DNA from: Nocardioides sp. IC4_145
Lineage (GTDB): Bacteria > Actinomycetota > Actinomycetes > Propionibacteriales > Nocardioidaceae
DNA: 64,000 nucleotides
NCBI RefSeq assembly: GCF_011250565.1
Contig: NZ_JAANMS010000003.1
Location: forward strand, 1 to 64,000
Direction: 5' to 3'
The notes below the pieces were generated by a model. The model was not told where the DNA came from, did no database searches, and saw only the letters and a program-made list of their open reading frames with translations. A program made the position numbers and the translations under genes. Within the stretch, counting starts at the first letter, position 1. Every line of letters begins with the position of its first letter. Below, one piece after another: positions 7,312 through 16,422 of the stretch.

Positions 7312-10251
7312 ATGGGCACATCGCTGTCGCTCGAGGCGCAGCGACGTCGCTTCCGCGTCGTGGTGCCCGCGGCGCTCTCCTTCATCACGCTCTACGCGAT
7401 CCTGCTCAGCCCCGCGCTGCCGGCGGACTTCCGGGAGTCCGCGAGCGGGCTCGGCCTGATGATCTCCGGCACGACGACCGGCGTGGCGCTGGCCCTGCGG
7501 GCGCGGTGGTCGACGGGCCAGCGGCGCCGCGCCTGGCAGTGGCTGACAGCCGCGGCGCTGGTCGCGGTCCTCGGCAACCTGTGGACCGCGTTCGTGGGCT
7601 ACGACCCCGTGACCGAGCCCAGTGCGGTCAGCGACCTGAGCGTCTCGACGGCGCTGGTGCTCTCGATCGTCGGCGTGCTGTCGTTCCCGACCGTGCGCCG
7701 CCGCGGCCGCGACCTGGTGGTCCTGGCGCTCGACGGCGTCGTCGGTGGCGCCGCGGTGCTCATCGTCGCCTCGGTGCTGGTCTACGACGAGCTGCTCCAG
7801 TCGGTGGGCGAGCTGTGGGGGCCGCAGTTCTTCAGCCTGCTCATCCCGTTCCTCGACGTCGCCCTGGTCACCTTCGGCTTCTTCCTCGTCCTGCGCAGCC
7901 GGGGCGAGGGCCGTCCCGCCCTGGCCCTGGTCGCCTTCGGCTTCATGCTGTACGCGATCGCCGACCTGGCCTTCGCACTGCGGGTGAGCCAGGGCACCTT
8001 CGTCTGGGGCGACCTGACCGACCTGGGCTGGATCGCGGGCTACGTGCTCATCGGTGTCGCGGCGTGGTACCCGGCCCGCCCGGGCGCCGAGGACGTCGAA
8101 GAGAGCCGTGCCGTGGCCGACGCCCGGGACACGATCCTGGTGTTCTCCACCGTGGGCGTGGCCGTCGCGGTGCAGACCGTGCTGAACCCGGGCACCGAGC
8201 TGCAGCGCGCCCAGGTGGTGCTGTGGCTGGCGCTCGGCCTCGCCGCCGGCCTCCGACAGGTCCTGCTGACCCTCGACAACACCCAGCTGCGCCGGGGGCT
8301 GGAGCTCCGGGTCGAGGAGCAGACCGCCGACCTGCGGCGGATGGCGCGTCGTACCGAGACCCTGCTGACCTCCGTCGGCGACGGCATCTACGGCGTGGAC
8401 GCGGACGGGCTGATCACCTGGGTCAACCCGTCGGGCGCCCGCGCGCTCGGCCACCCGATCGAGGCGCTGGTGGGGCAACGGGCCCACGACCTCTTCCACG
8501 CCCCCGGTGTCGACGGCGCCGCCTTCCCGTACGACGGGTGCTACATCGCCGAGGCCATCGCCTCGGGAACGGTGACCAGCGCCGAGGAGGACGTCTACGT
8601 GCGCGCCGACGGCAGCACGTTCCCGGTCGAGATCACGGCCAGCCCGCTGGTGGACGACGACGTGGTCACCGGCGCGGTGGTGGTGTTCCGCGACGTCACG
8701 CAGCGTCGTGAGGTCGACCGGATGAAGAACGAGTTCCTCTCGGTCGTCAGCCACGAGCTGCGCACGCCACTCACCTCGATCCGCGGCTCGCTCGGCCTCC
8801 TGGCGGGCGGTCAGCTGGGCGAGCTGAGCCCGCGCGCGACCTCGATGGCGCGGATCGCCCTGGAGAGCAGCGAGCGGCTGACCCGGCTGATCAACGACAT
8901 CCTCGACCTCGAGCGGATCGAGTCCGGGACCCGCCCGATGGAGCTGGCCCCGACCGACCCCCGGACGCTGGTCGAGGCGGCCACCGCCGGGATGGACGCG
9001 ATGGCGCGGGGCGCCGACGTCCGGCTCGAGATCGGCGAGACGTCCGGGCAGGTGCTCGCCGACGCCGACCGCGTCGTGCAGACGCTGACGAACCTGCTCA
9101 ACAACGCGATCAAGTTCTCCGCCGCCGGTGGCCGGGTCGTCGTGGACGCCACCCTCCAGCCCAGTGGCAGCGCCGTGCTGTTCCGCGTGCGCGACGAGGG
9201 CCGCGGCATCCCCGCGGACCAGATCGCCACGATCTTCAACCGCTTCCACCAGGTCGACTCCTCCGACGCCCGGCAGAAGGGCGGCACCGGCCTCGGCCTC
9301 GCCATCAGCCGCGGCATCATCGAGCGGCACGGGGGGCGGATCTGGGCGGAGAGCCTGCCGGGTGAGGGGACGACCGTCCAGTTCACCCTTCCGGTGGCGC
9401 ACCGGGCCCGCCCGGTCGGGACGGACGCCCCCGTGGACGCCCCCGCGATCCTCGTCTGCGACGACGAGCCCGAGGTGGTCGGGACGCTGTCGAGCATGCT
9501 CGTCCGGCACGGCTACCGGCCCATCGGGGTCGGCGACGGCGACGAGGCGATCGCCCGCGCGACGGCCGAGCGGCCCGCCGCCGTCCTGCTCGACCTGCGC
9601 ATGCCCGGCACCTCGGGCGCCGAGGTCGTTGCCCAGCTGCGCAGCGGCGAACGCACCCGCGCGATCCCGGTGGTCGTCGTGTCCGGGCTCGGGCCGGAGA
9701 CGGCACCGGAGCTGGACCGGCAGACCGAGGGCTGGCTGGTGAAGCCGGTCACCGAGGAGCAGCTGGTCCAGGCCGTCGACGTCGCCCTCGCCGGTCGGAT
9801 GCGCGAGAGCGTGGTGCTGCTGGTCGAGGACGACGAGGACCTCGCGGAGGTGATCATCGCCCTGCTCCGCAGCCACGGGCTGCGCGTCGACCACGCTTCG
9901 ACCGCGGCGGCGGCGATCGCGGCCGGGCGGAGCGTGCGGCCCCACGTGCTCGTCCTCGACCTGCACCTGCCCGACGAGGACGGATCCGCCGTCGTGGCGG
10001 CGTTCCAGCAGGACCCGGCGCTCGCGGCGACCCCGCTGGTCGTCTACAGCGCCGCCGACGTCGAGGTCGACCGGCGGGCCGCCCTCGAGCTCGGGCCGAC
10101 CGTCTTCCTCACCAAGGGACGCAGCGGGCCCGAGGCGCTCGAGGATCGCGTGCTCGGCCTGCTCGACGCCGTCACCGGGCGCCCGGCCGCGTCCTCCGCC
10201 GAACTCTCTGCTCGCCCGTCCGTCACCACCACCTCCCAGGAGGAATCTTGA
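7312..10251 (+). CDS. membrane hybrid histidine kinase with PAS and two receiver domains
   Basis: A 979-aa sensor kinase. Residues about 15-315 are a multi-helix membrane sensor (eight to nine hydrophobic segments) of no family I can name. A short coiled linker leads to a PAS domain (about 345-465, with VNPSGARALGHP), a HisKA domain with phospho-acceptor His481 in SVVSHELRTPL, and an HATPase domain (about 570-695; NLLNNAIKFS, RDEGRGIP, GGTGLGLAIS). Two receiver domains follow: Asp761 in LLDLRMPG with Lys811, and Asp883 in VLDLHLPD with Lys935. There is no HPt domain. It heads an overlapping operon with an arginine decarboxylase, a GNAT-like protein and a response regulator, so it probably senses a membrane or redox signal tied to that output. 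Confidence 0.9.
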   Translation: MGTSLSLEAQRRRFRVVVPAALSFITLYAILLSPALPADFRESASGLGLMISGTTTGVALALRARWSTGQRRRAWQWLTAAALVAVLGNLWTAFVGYDPVTEPSAVSDLSVSTALVLSIVGVLSFPTVRRRGRDLVVLALDGVVGGAAVLIVASVLVYDELLQSVGELWGPQFFSLLIPFLDVALVTFGFFLVLRSRGEGRPALALVAFGFMLYAIADLAFALRVSQGTFVWGDLTDLGWIAGYVLIGVAAWYPARPGAEDVEESRAVADARDTILVFSTVGVAVAVQTVLNPGTELQRAQVVLWLALGLAAGLRQVLLTLDNTQLRRGLELRVEEQTADLRRMARRTETLLTSVGDGIYGVDADGLITWVNPSGARALGHPIEALVGQRAHDLFHAPGVDGAAFPYDGCYIAEAIASGTVTSAEEDVYVRADGSTFPVEITASPLVDDDVVTGAVVVFRDVTQRREVDRMKNEFLSVVSHELRTPLTSIRGSLGLLAGGQLGELSPRATSMARIALESSERLTRLINDILDLERIESGTRPMELAPTDPRTLVEAATAGMDAMARGADVRLEIGETSGQVLADADRVVQTLTNLLNNAIKFSAAGGRVVVDATLQPSGSAVLFRVRDEGRGIPADQIATIFNRFHQVDSSDARQKGGTGLGLAISRGIIERHGGRIWAESLPGEGTTVQFTLPVAHRARPVGTDAPVDAPAILVCDDEPEVVGTLSSMLVRHGYRPIGVGDGDEAIARATAERPAAVLLDLRMPGTSGAEVVAQLRSGERTRAIPVVVVSGLGPETAPELDRQTEGWLVKPVTEEQLVQAVDVALAGRMRESVVLLVEDDEDLAEVIIALLRSHGLRVDHASTAAAAIAAGRSVRPHVLVLDLHLPDEDGSAVVAAFQQDPALAATPLVVYSAADVEVDRRAALELGPTVFLTKGRSGPEALEDRVLGLLDAVTGRPAASSAELSARPSVTTTSQEES

Positions 10252-10757
10252 CCACCCGCCTCGACATCACCGTCCGCACCGCCACCGGGGTCGGACGCAC
10301 GAAGCTGGCGGCGTACGACCACGCCCTGCTCAACGCCGGAGTCGGGAACCTCAACCTGATCAAGCTCTCCTCGGTGATCCCGCCGCACAGCACGGTCCGG
10401 GTGCTCGAGGACGGCGCCCGCGAGGTGCTCGCCGGTGGGCACGGCGACAAGCTCTACTGCGTGGAGTCGGCGGTCTTCGCCGAGCACAGCGGGGAGACGG
10501 TGTGGGCCGGGCTCGGCTGGACGCGGGACGACACGACCGGCGGGCTGTTCGTCGAGCACCACGGCGGCAGCGAGGAGTCGCTGCTGGAGCAGATCACCCT
10601 GAGCCTGCACGACATGGACGAGAACCGCGGCGGTGGCTACGGACCCGTCGAGTCGGCGACCGCGTCGGCCCACTGCACGGACCGGCCGGTCTGCGCGCTC
10701 GTGGTGGCGGCGTACGCCGTCGAGGACTGGAACCCGAAGGAGCAGCACCGTGGCTGA
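10248..10757 (+). CDS. pyruvoyl-dependent arginine decarboxylase
   Basis: A 169-aa proenzyme matching the PvlArgDC family (about 165 aa) that converts arginine to agmatine. It would self-cleave between Ser41 and Ser42 in LIKLSSVIPP, turning the second Ser into the pyruvoyl cofactor. The family segments GGHGDKLYC, AVFAEHSGETVWAGLGW and GLFVEHHGGSEESLLEQI are intact. It starts with TTG, fixed by a perfect AGGAGG (10238-10243) and the TTGA overlap with the kinase stop. Its 3' end overlaps the next gene by 8 nt. No agmatinase or polyamine gene is seen in the window. Histidine or another amino acid as substrate cannot be excluded. Confidence 0.85.
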   Translation: MTTRLDITVRTATGVGRTKLAAYDHALLNAGVGNLNLIKLSSVIPPHSTVRVLEDGAREVLAGGHGDKLYCVESAVFAEHSGETVWAGLGWTRDDTTGGLFVEHHGGSEESLLEQITLSLHDMDENRGGGYGPVESATASAHCTDRPVCALVVAAYAVEDWNPKEQHRG

Positions 10758-11325
10758 GGCGGTCGCCCCCACCCTCGACATCACCGTCGAGCGCGAGCTC
10801 GACGACGAGACGATCGCGGCGTACTGGGCGCTCTACCGCGAGACGTTCGCCGAGCTGGAGGTCCGCGCGATGGCGCGCCACCTGCTCCACGAGCACGAGT
10901 TCGTCGAGGAGATGAAGGACGCCCGGGTGATGAAGTACGTCGCCCGCGACGCCGCCGGCGAGGTCGTCGGTCTCTCCACGCTCACCCGCGACCTGGAGAC
11001 CGTGCCGTGGATCAGCCCCGGCTGGTGGGCGCACCACTACCCGGAGCACACCGCCCGGAACGCCGTCTACTACCTCGGTTTCACCTTGGTGCGCCACGAC
11101 CAGCGACAGACCAACGTCATGTGGTCCATGATCTCCACCATCGTGGAGATGCTCGTGGAGGAGCGGGCGGTCTGCGGGTACGACTACTGCAAGTTCAACA
11201 ACGAGGTGCTGAACCTCGGTCCCGGTACCGAGGCCCTGCTGCACCGGATCGCCGACGTGGAGGTGGACGCCGCGGACACGCAGACCTACTACCGAGCGCT
11301 CTTCGCCGGACCGCGGACGAGCTGA
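10750..11325 (+). CDS. GNAT-like acyltransferase-fold protein, unrecognised family
   Basis: A 191-aa protein that I cannot place with certainty. Its layout (alpha-rich N-terminus, a strand AAGEVVGLSTLTRDLETVP, and a Tyr/His-rich centre ARNAVYYLGFTLVRHDQRQ) suggests an N-acyltransferase-like fold, but the canonical acetyl-CoA loop Q/RxxGxG/A is not obvious. A cysteine/tyrosine cluster VCGYDYCKFNN is notable. The GTG start lies 8 nt inside the arginine decarboxylase gene, and the stop overlaps the next ATG (TGATG), so it is made together with the decarboxylase and a response regulator. Modification of agmatine or of a protein is a guess. Confidence 0.65.
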   Translation: MAEAVAPTLDITVERELDDETIAAYWALYRETFAELEVRAMARHLLHEHEFVEEMKDARVMKYVARDAAGEVVGLSTLTRDLETVPWISPGWWAHHYPEHTARNAVYYLGFTLVRHDQRQTNVMWSMISTIVEMLVEERAVCGYDYCKFNNEVLNLGPGTEALLHRIADVEVDAADTQTYYRALFAGPRTS

Positions 11326-11696
11326 TGCCGCGCGCCCTCGTCGTGGACGACGACGACTCGATCCGCGAGATCACCCAGCTCGCACTGGAGGTCGTCGCCG
11401 GCTGGGAGGTCGTCACCGCCGAGAGCGGGGCACAGGCCATCGACCTGGCCGCCGAGCACCGGCCCGACGTGGTCGTGCTCGACCTGATGATGCCCGGCAT
11501 GGACGGCCTCACCACCTTCCGGCACCTCCAGGCGCAGGAGTCGACCGCGGGCATCCCCGTCGTGCTGCTCACCGCCAAGGTCCAGGTCGGCGACCGCCAG
11601 CTCTGGGACGAGATGGCCGTCGCCGGGGTCATCTCCAAGCCCTTCGACCCCATGGCCCTCGCCGGCGAGATCTCCACGATGCTCGGCTGGACCTGA
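11325..11696 (+). CDS. single-domain response regulator (stand-alone receiver)
   Basis: The 123-aa CheY-like receiver has the acidic pocket VVDDDD, phospho-acceptor Asp53 in VVLDLMMPGMDG, the Thr of LLTAK and Lys in ISKPFDP. There is no DNA-binding or enzymatic output domain, so it must act by protein contact or phosphotransfer. Its ATG overlaps the stop of the GNAT-like gene by one base. It closes the operon headed by the hybrid kinase, the most likely phosphodonor, perhaps through an HPt protein encoded elsewhere. Confidence 0.9.
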   Translation: MPRALVVDDDDSIREITQLALEVVAGWEVVTAESGAQAIDLAAEHRPDVVVLDLMMPGMDGLTTFRHLQAQESTAGIPVVLLTAKVQVGDRQLWDEMAVAGVISKPFDPMALAGEISTMLGWT

Positions 11697-11701
11697 CCGC
11701 T

Positions 11702-11830
11702 CCGCTGGTTGAGCAGCGAGGGCCGCCTGGCGGCCTGAGCATGTCGAAACCCCCGGTGAGGGGCGCAGGGCCGCGACCACGCTTGCTCTGTCCTCGACCC
11801 ACCGGGCGCTCGCCCGGTCGACCAGCGGGC
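11702..11830. repeat. intergenic palindromic repeat pair (CCGCTGGTYGAGCAG family)
   Basis: A plus-strand copy (11702-11760) begins CCGCTGGTTGAGCAGCGAGG and ends TCGAAACCCCCGGTGAG. A diverged inverted copy (about 11791-11830) ends GGTCGACCAGCGGGC. The pair fills the gap between the response regulator and the convergent ribH. The same family is amplified between priA and metK. It may also serve as a terminator for the convergent operons. Confidence 0.65.
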
Positions 11831-11840
11831 GGGCCGGAGG

Positions 11841-12320
11841 TCAGCGGCGGGTGATGCTGCGGAGGGTGCGGGCGGTGAGGAGGGCGGCGGACGTCGCCTC
11901 GTAGCCCTTGTCCTCCTTCGACCCGGGCAGGCCGGCGCGGTCGAGCGCCTGCTCGTCGGTGTCGCAGGTGAGCACGCCGAAGCCGACCGGGGTGCGGTGG
12001 TCGAGGGCGACGCGGGTCAGGCCGTCGGTGGCGGCGGAGCAGACGTACTCGAAGTGGGGCGTGCCGCCCCGCACCACGACGCCGAGGGCGACCACGGCGT
12101 CGTACCCCTCCTCGGCCAGCGCCGCGGCGACGACCGGCAGCTCGAACGTGCCCGGCACGCGGACGACGGCCGACTCCCCCACCTGGTGGTCGTCGAGCGC
12201 GCGCTCGGCACCGGCCAGGAGGCCGTCCATGACCTCGGTGTGCCAGCTGGCGGCGACGACGGCGACGCGCAGGTCGCTGCAGTCGACGGGCCGGAGGGTC
12301 GGGGCGCCGTGTCCGCTCAT
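11841..12320 (-). CDS. ribH: 6,7-dimethyl-8-ribityllumazine synthase
   Basis: Penultimate riboflavin-pathway enzyme, joining the RibA-derived pyrimidine with the RibB-derived butanone phosphate; it normally assembles into icosahedral or pentameric shells. The 159-aa protein shows [15 protein letters not shown] (substrate loop), [29 protein letters not shown] with the catalytic His region, and [21 protein letters not shown]. The ATG overlaps the ribBA stop (ATGA), making it the last gene of the riboflavin operon. Confidence 0.95.
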   Translation of the reverse strand: MSGHGAPTLRPVDCSDLRVAVVAASWHTEVMDGLLAGAERALDDHQVGESAVVRVPGTFELPVVAAALAEEGYDAVVALGVVVRGGTPHFEYVCSAATDGLTRVALDHRTPVGFGVLTCDTDEQALDRAGLPGSKEDKGYEATSAALLTARTLRSITRR

Positions 12321-13681
12321 GCGTCGATCTCCTGGTCGGTGGTGTCGAGGGGGTCCACGACGGACGTGCTCGGGGCCGGCTCGACGGAGGTCAGGCCGGG
12401 CAGGACGTGGCCCATCCGGTCGCGCTTGGTGCGCAGGTAGGCCAGGTTGTGGTCGTTGGGGTGCGGGGTCAACGGGACCCGCTCGGCGACGGGGACGCCG
12501 AAGTCCTCGAGGCTGCTGACCTTCTCCGGGTTGTTGGTGAGCAGCCGGACGCTGGTGACGCCGAGGTCCCGCAGCACCTGCGTCGCGGTGCCGTAGTGCC
12601 GGGCGTCGGCCGGCAGCCCGAGGTCGAGGTTGGCGTCGACGGTGTCGCGGCCGCCGTCCTGGAGCTGGTAGGCCTGCAGCTTGGCGACCAGGCCGATCCC
12701 CCGGCCCTCGTGGCCGCGGAGGTAGACGACCACGCCGCGGCCCTCCTCGACGATCCGCTCGAGCGCCTCGTCGAGCTGCGGGCCGCAGTCGCAGCGGTGG
12801 CTGCCGAAGACGTCCCCGGTCAGGCACTCCGAGTGCACGCGGGTCAGCACCGGCTCGTCGCTCCCCCGCAGGGACTCCGGGTCGCCGTGGACCAGCGCGA
12901 TGTGCTCGGAGCCGTCGACGGTGATGCGGTAGCCGTACGCCGTGAAGTCGCCGTGGCGGGTCGGCAGGCGGGTCTCGGCGACGCGCTCGACGAGGTTCTC
13001 GTGGCGTCGGCGGTGCTTGACCAGCTGCTCGATCGAGATCATCGCCAGCCCGTGCTCGTCGGCGAACTCCCGCAGTTCCGGCGCCCGCTTCATCGTCCCG
13101 TCGTCGTTGACGACCTCGACCAGGACGCCGGCCGGGGTGAGCCCGGCCAGCCGGGCCAGGTCGACCGCGGCCTCGGTGTGCCCGCGCCGGACGAGCACGC
13201 CGCCCTCGCGGTAGCGCAGCGGGAACACGTGCCCGGGCCGGGTGACCTCCCACGGCTCGGTCGCGGAGTCGGCGAGGACCCGGACGGTGTGCGCGCGGTC
13301 GGCGGCCGAGATGCCGGTGCTGACGCCGTCGCGGGCGTCGACCGAGATCGTGTACGCCGTGCGCAGCTTGTCCTTGTTGTGCGGCGTCATCAGCGGGATC
13401 TCGAGCCGGTCGAGCATGTCGGCCGGCATGGGCACGCAGATCACGCCGCTGCTGTGGCGGATCGTCCAGGCCATCAGCTCCGGCGTCGCCTTGCTGGCGG
13501 CGAAGATGATGTCGCCCTCGTTCTCGCGGTCCTCGTCGTCGACGACGATGACGGCCTTGCCGGCGGCGATGTCGGCGATCGCGCGCTCGACGTCGTCGAG
13601 GCGGACCTTCTCGTGCTGCCTGGCGGGCTGCTCGGCGAGCTGCTCGGCGAGCTGGTGGGCGGGCGGGCGCGGGGCGCTCAT
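12317..13681 (-). CDS. ribBA: bifunctional DHBP synthase / GTP cyclohydrolase II
   Basis: Makes both riboflavin precursors. The N-terminal RibB half (about residues 25-230) contains [14 protein letters not shown], the acidic metal site, and [21 protein letters not shown]. The RibA half (about 235-430) has the zinc motif [18 protein letters not shown] and [12 protein letters not shown]. The 454-aa length is slightly extended by a short N-terminal repeat ([11 protein letters not shown]) and an acidic tail. The ATG was chosen over an upstream open frame that lies inside the transporter gene; the 4-nt overlap with ribM supports it. Confidence 0.95.
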   Translation of the reverse strand: MSAPRPPAHQLAEQLAEQPARQHEKVRLDDVERAIADIAAGKAVIVVDDEDRENEGDIIFAASKATPELMAWTIRHSSGVICVPMPADMLDRLEIPLMTPHNKDKLRTAYTISVDARDGVSTGISAADRAHTVRVLADSATEPWEVTRPGHVFPLRYREGGVLVRRGHTEAAVDLARLAGLTPAGVLVEVVNDDGTMKRAPELREFADEHGLAMISIEQLVKHRRRHENLVERVAETRLPTRHGDFTAYGYRITVDGSEHIALVHGDPESLRGSDEPVLTRVHSECLTGDVFGSHRCDCGPQLDEALERIVEEGRGVVVYLRGHEGRGIGLVAKLQAYQLQDGGRDTVDANLDLGLPADARHYGTATQVLRDLGVTSVRLLTNNPEKVSSLEDFGVPVAERVPLTPHPNDHNLAYLRTKRDRMGHVLPGLTSVEPAPSTSVVDPLDTTDQEIDA

Positions 13682-14361
13682 GCGGGGACTCCTTCGTCGA
13701 CCGGCAGCGGGGCCGCCGCCGGCTGGTGCGAGGCGCGCTCGACGCGCCACCAGGTGATCAGGCCGAGGACGCAGAACGCGCCGTAGAACAGGTACATGCC
13801 GGCGGTCGGGTAGTAGCCGGCCCGGATCAACGTCGTCACGCCGACCACGTCGACGGCGATCCACACCAGCCAGAACTCCACCCAGCCGCGGGCCATGCCG
13901 TAGGTCGCGATGAGCGAGCCGGCGAGGATCCACGCCTCGGTGGTGGGACCCCACGACCCGATCCGGACGAGCAGCGCGTACGCCGCGGCGTACCCGACCG
14001 CGGCCGCACCGAGCAGCGCGAGCCGCTCGCGGCCGGTCGCCCAGCGGGGCTCGACCGCGGCCTCGTCGGGCGTGCGGCGTGCCGAGCGCCAACGCCACCA
14101 GCCGTAGACGCCGACCAGGGCGAACATCACCTGCCGGCCGGCCTGGCCCCACAGCGGCTCGGAGGTCGCGCCGCTGAGCTCGCCGCTCACGAAGACGGTG
14201 AAGAGCAGGACGTTCCCGACCAGGCCGATCGGCCAGGCCCACACCAGCCGGCGCATGCCGAGCAGCGCGCTGGCCAGGCCGAAGCCGTTGCCGACGACCT
14301 CGCGGACCGCGAGCGTGCCGTCGCCCACGGCGATGGTGCCGTGCAGCAGCCAGTCGAGCAT
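13678..14361 (-). CDS. ribM: PnuC-family transporter, probable riboflavin importer RibM
   Basis: A 227-aa membrane protein with about seven hydrophobic helices and PnuC-family hallmarks: [12 protein letters not shown] near residue 44, [10 protein letters not shown] near 83, and [28 protein letters not shown] near the C-terminal half. PnuC proteins carry nicotinamide riboside. Members encoded inside FMN-riboswitch operons (RibM/PnuX) instead import riboflavin, and that is what the location between ribE and ribBA indicates. Start and stop overlap both neighbours (1 and 4 nt). Confidence 0.8.
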   Translation of the reverse strand: MLDWLLHGTIAVGDGTLAVREVVGNGFGLASALLGMRRLVWAWPIGLVGNVLLFTVFVSGELSGATSEPLWGQAGRQVMFALVGVYGWWRWRSARRTPDEAAVEPRWATGRERLALLGAAAVGYAAAYALLVRIGSWGPTTEAWILAGSLIATYGMARGWVEFWLVWIAVDVVGVTTLIRAGYYPTAGMYLFYGAFCVLGLITWWRVERASHQPAAAPLPVDEGVPA

Positions 14362-14987
14362 CAGCCCTCCTCGGTGGTGCTCGGCGTGGCGGCGGGCAGG
14401 TGGCCCGCGAGCAGCTTCTCGACGTGCTTGGCGATGACGTCGGCCTCGAGGTTGACCCGGTCGCCGACCTGCCGGCTGCCGAGGGTCGTGCGCGCCAACG
14501 TCTCGGGAATGAGGCTGACGGTGAACGAGGTCTCCCCCGCCTCCACCACGGTCAGGCTGACCCCGTCGACGGTGATCGAGCCCTTGTCGACGAGGTACCG
14601 CGCGAGGTCGGCCGGCAGCGAGACCTCGACGACCTCCCAGTGCTCGCTCGGGGTGCGCCGCAGCACCTCGCCGACACCGTCGACGTGGCCCTGGACGATG
14701 TGGCCGCCGAGCCGGGTCGCCGCGGTGACGGCGCGCTCGAGGTTGACGGTGTCGCCGGGCCGGACGCCGCGCAGGCTGGTCTTGTCGAGCGTCTCCTGCA
14801 TGACGTCGGCGGTCCAGGTGTCCTCGTCGCGGGCGGCCACGGTCAGGCAGCAGCCGTTGACGGCGATGGAGTCACCGAGCGCGGCGTCCTCGAGGACGGT
14901 GGCTGCGCGGATCGTGAGCCGGATCGCGTCGCCCTGGTCCTCGACGGCCGCGACGGTGCCGAGCTCCTCGACGATCCCTGTGAACAT
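14361..14987 (-). CDS. ribE: riboflavin synthase alpha chain
   Basis: Dismutates two lumazine molecules into riboflavin and the pyrimidine precursor. The 208-aa protein begins with the invariant [10 protein letters not shown] and consists of two lumazine-binding barrel repeats, each with an internal [10 protein letters not shown] or [11 protein letters not shown] core. Other motifs are [10 protein letters not shown] and [11 protein letters not shown]. The first base of its stop region overlaps the ribM start; ribD ends 3 nt upstream. Confidence 0.95.
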   Translation of the reverse strand: MFTGIVEELGTVAAVEDQGDAIRLTIRAATVLEDAALGDSIAVNGCCLTVAARDEDTWTADVMQETLDKTSLRGVRPGDTVNLERAVTAATRLGGHIVQGHVDGVGEVLRRTPSEHWEVVEVSLPADLARYLVDKGSITVDGVSLTVVEAGETSFTVSLIPETLARTTLGSRQVGDRVNLEADVIAKHVEKLLAGHLPAATPSTTEEG

Positions 14988-14990
14988 TGC

Positions 14991-16088
14991 TCAGCGCTCC
15001 TCGTCGTGCTGGACCGGTGCCGTGGACGGCGCCGGTGTCGGTGCGGGTGTGGGTGCGGGCGTCATGGTCAGCCGAACGTTCGGCTGCTCGCCGGCCTCGA
15101 CCGGGTCGAGCACGGCCACGTCGGTGACCGTGGGCCGGAACGCGTCGGCGATGGTGGTGATTCCGAGGTCGGCCACGGCATCCAGACCGGCGCCGAGGAA
15201 CATCGGCGCGACGTACGCCACCACCTCGTCGACGAGGCCGGCGCGCAGGAACGCCGCGGCCAGGGTGGGGCCGCCCTCGAGGAAGACGTGCTGGCGGTCG
15301 CGGGCGCGCAGCGCGGCGAGCGCCTCGTGCGGGTCGCGGGTGCGCAGCAGCACCGTCTCGGCCCGGTCGTCGAGCACGCGGCGGCCGGGGTCGAGGTCGC
15401 GCAGGCCCATGACCGCGCGCAGCGGCTGGGAGGGCAGCGGCACGTCGTGCTCGTCGCGGACGGTGAGCGCCGGGTCGTCGACCGCGATCGTGCCGGTGCC
15501 GACCAGCATGGTGTCGGCCTGCCCCCGGAGCCGGTGCGTGTCGAGCCGGGCGGCGCGGCTGGAGATCCAGCGGCTGGTGCCGTCGGCCGCGGCGCTCCGG
15601 CCGTCGAGGGTGGTCGCGAGCTTCCAGGTGACGAACGGGCGGCCGTGCTCGACGGCGAAGGTCCAGGTCCGGTTGAGCGCGCGCGACTCGTCCGCGAGCA
15701 GCCCGGCCTCCACGTCGACGCCGGCCGCGCGGAGCGTCTGCGCGCCGCCGACGGCCGCCGGGTTGGTGTCGGCCGCGGCGTACACCACGCGACGTACCCC
15801 GGCCTCGACCAGCGCTCGCGCACACGGCCCGGTGCGGCCGGTGTGGTTGCACGGCTCGAGGGTGACCACGGCGGTCGTCCCCCGGGCCCGCTCCCCCGCC
15901 CGCGCCAGCGCGTCCGCCTCGGCGTGGGCGGTGCCGGCGCCGCGGTGGAAGCCCTCGGCCACAGTGGTGCCGTCGTCCGCGAGCAGCACGCACCCCACCC
16001 GTGGGTTCGGCCCGAGGGGTACGCCGGGGCTCGCGGCGAGCGCGAGGGCGCGGCGCATCGCGCGCAGCTCCGCGTCGCTGGTGCTCAT
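14991..16088 (-). CDS. ribD: bifunctional diaminohydroxyphosphoribosylaminopyrimidine deaminase / reductase
   Basis: Second and third steps of the GTP branch of riboflavin synthesis. The N-terminal deaminase domain (about residues 1-140) has the zinc motif HAEADAL plus EPCNHTGRTGPC. The C-terminal NADPH reductase (about 145-350) shows PFVTWKLATTLDGRSA, GTGTIAVDDPALTVR and FLEGGPTLAAAFL. The ATG at 16088 was chosen because GAGGGG precedes it and because the frame upstream lies in the riboswitch expression platform. The C-terminus has a low-complexity tandem (PAPTPAPTPAP). It is the first gene under the FMN riboswitch. Confidence 0.93.
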   Translation of the reverse strand: MSTSDAELRAMRRALALAASPGVPLGPNPRVGCVLLADDGTTVAEGFHRGAGTAHAEADALARAGERARGTTAVVTLEPCNHTGRTGPCARALVEAGVRRVVYAAADTNPAAVGGAQTLRAAGVDVEAGLLADESRALNRTWTFAVEHGRPFVTWKLATTLDGRSAAADGTSRWISSRAARLDTHRLRGQADTMLVGTGTIAVDDPALTVRDEHDVPLPSQPLRAVMGLRDLDPGRRVLDDRAETVLLRTRDPHEALAALRARDRQHVFLEGGPTLAAAFLRAGLVDEVVAYVAPMFLGAGLDAVADLGITTIADAFRPTVTDVAVLDPVEAGEQPNVRLTMTPAPTPAPTPAPSTAPVQHDEER

Positions 16089-16172
16089 CGGCTGACCCCT
16101 CGTGTCCGGTGTCGTCGCGGACTCCGGGGCCTGACGGCGGCGCGGGCACGTGCGTGGCGTGCCGAGCCGCCT

Positions 16173-16312
16173 GCGTGCGCTTCCCATCCGGACTTTGACC
16201 GTCGGTCCAGGACTCTCACCTGGTCAACCGGTCACTGGCTGTGACCGGGTCGCGGACTTCTGGATCTCTCCAGTCACCGCCGGCTCGGAATTTCACCGAC
16301 CCCAGAGCACGC
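16173..16312 (-). promoter_or_regulatory. FMN riboswitch (RFN element) upstream of ribD
   Basis: On the minus strand the conserved RFN blocks appear in order: GGTGAAATTCCGAGCCGGCGGT near 16298-16277 (read in two parts), then AGTCCGCGACCC, GGTGAGAGTCCTGGACCGACGGT-like helix strands, and CAAAGTCCGGATGGGAAG near the 3' end. The basal stem pairs GCGTGC (16312-16307) with GCACGC (16178-16173). About 84 nt separate it from the ribD ATG, enough for a terminator or an RBS-sequestering platform. It binds FMN and lowers expression of the whole rib operon, including the ribM transporter. Confidence 0.93.
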
Positions 16313-16422
16313 GAGCGTGTTGCTCGTCTGGTCGCCGAGTCTGCCACAGCGGTCCCTCGCCGGCGGCGTGAGGCGGCCCACAGGGTGGGACAACCTTCCG
16401 GCCCGCTGGGCGTCTCCCAGGC

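Noticed and set aside
7225-9966. 913-codon open frame antisense to the histidine kinase
   Set aside because: The translation is a low-complexity mix of Arg, Gly, Val and His with no domain; the plus frame encodes a complete hybrid kinase.
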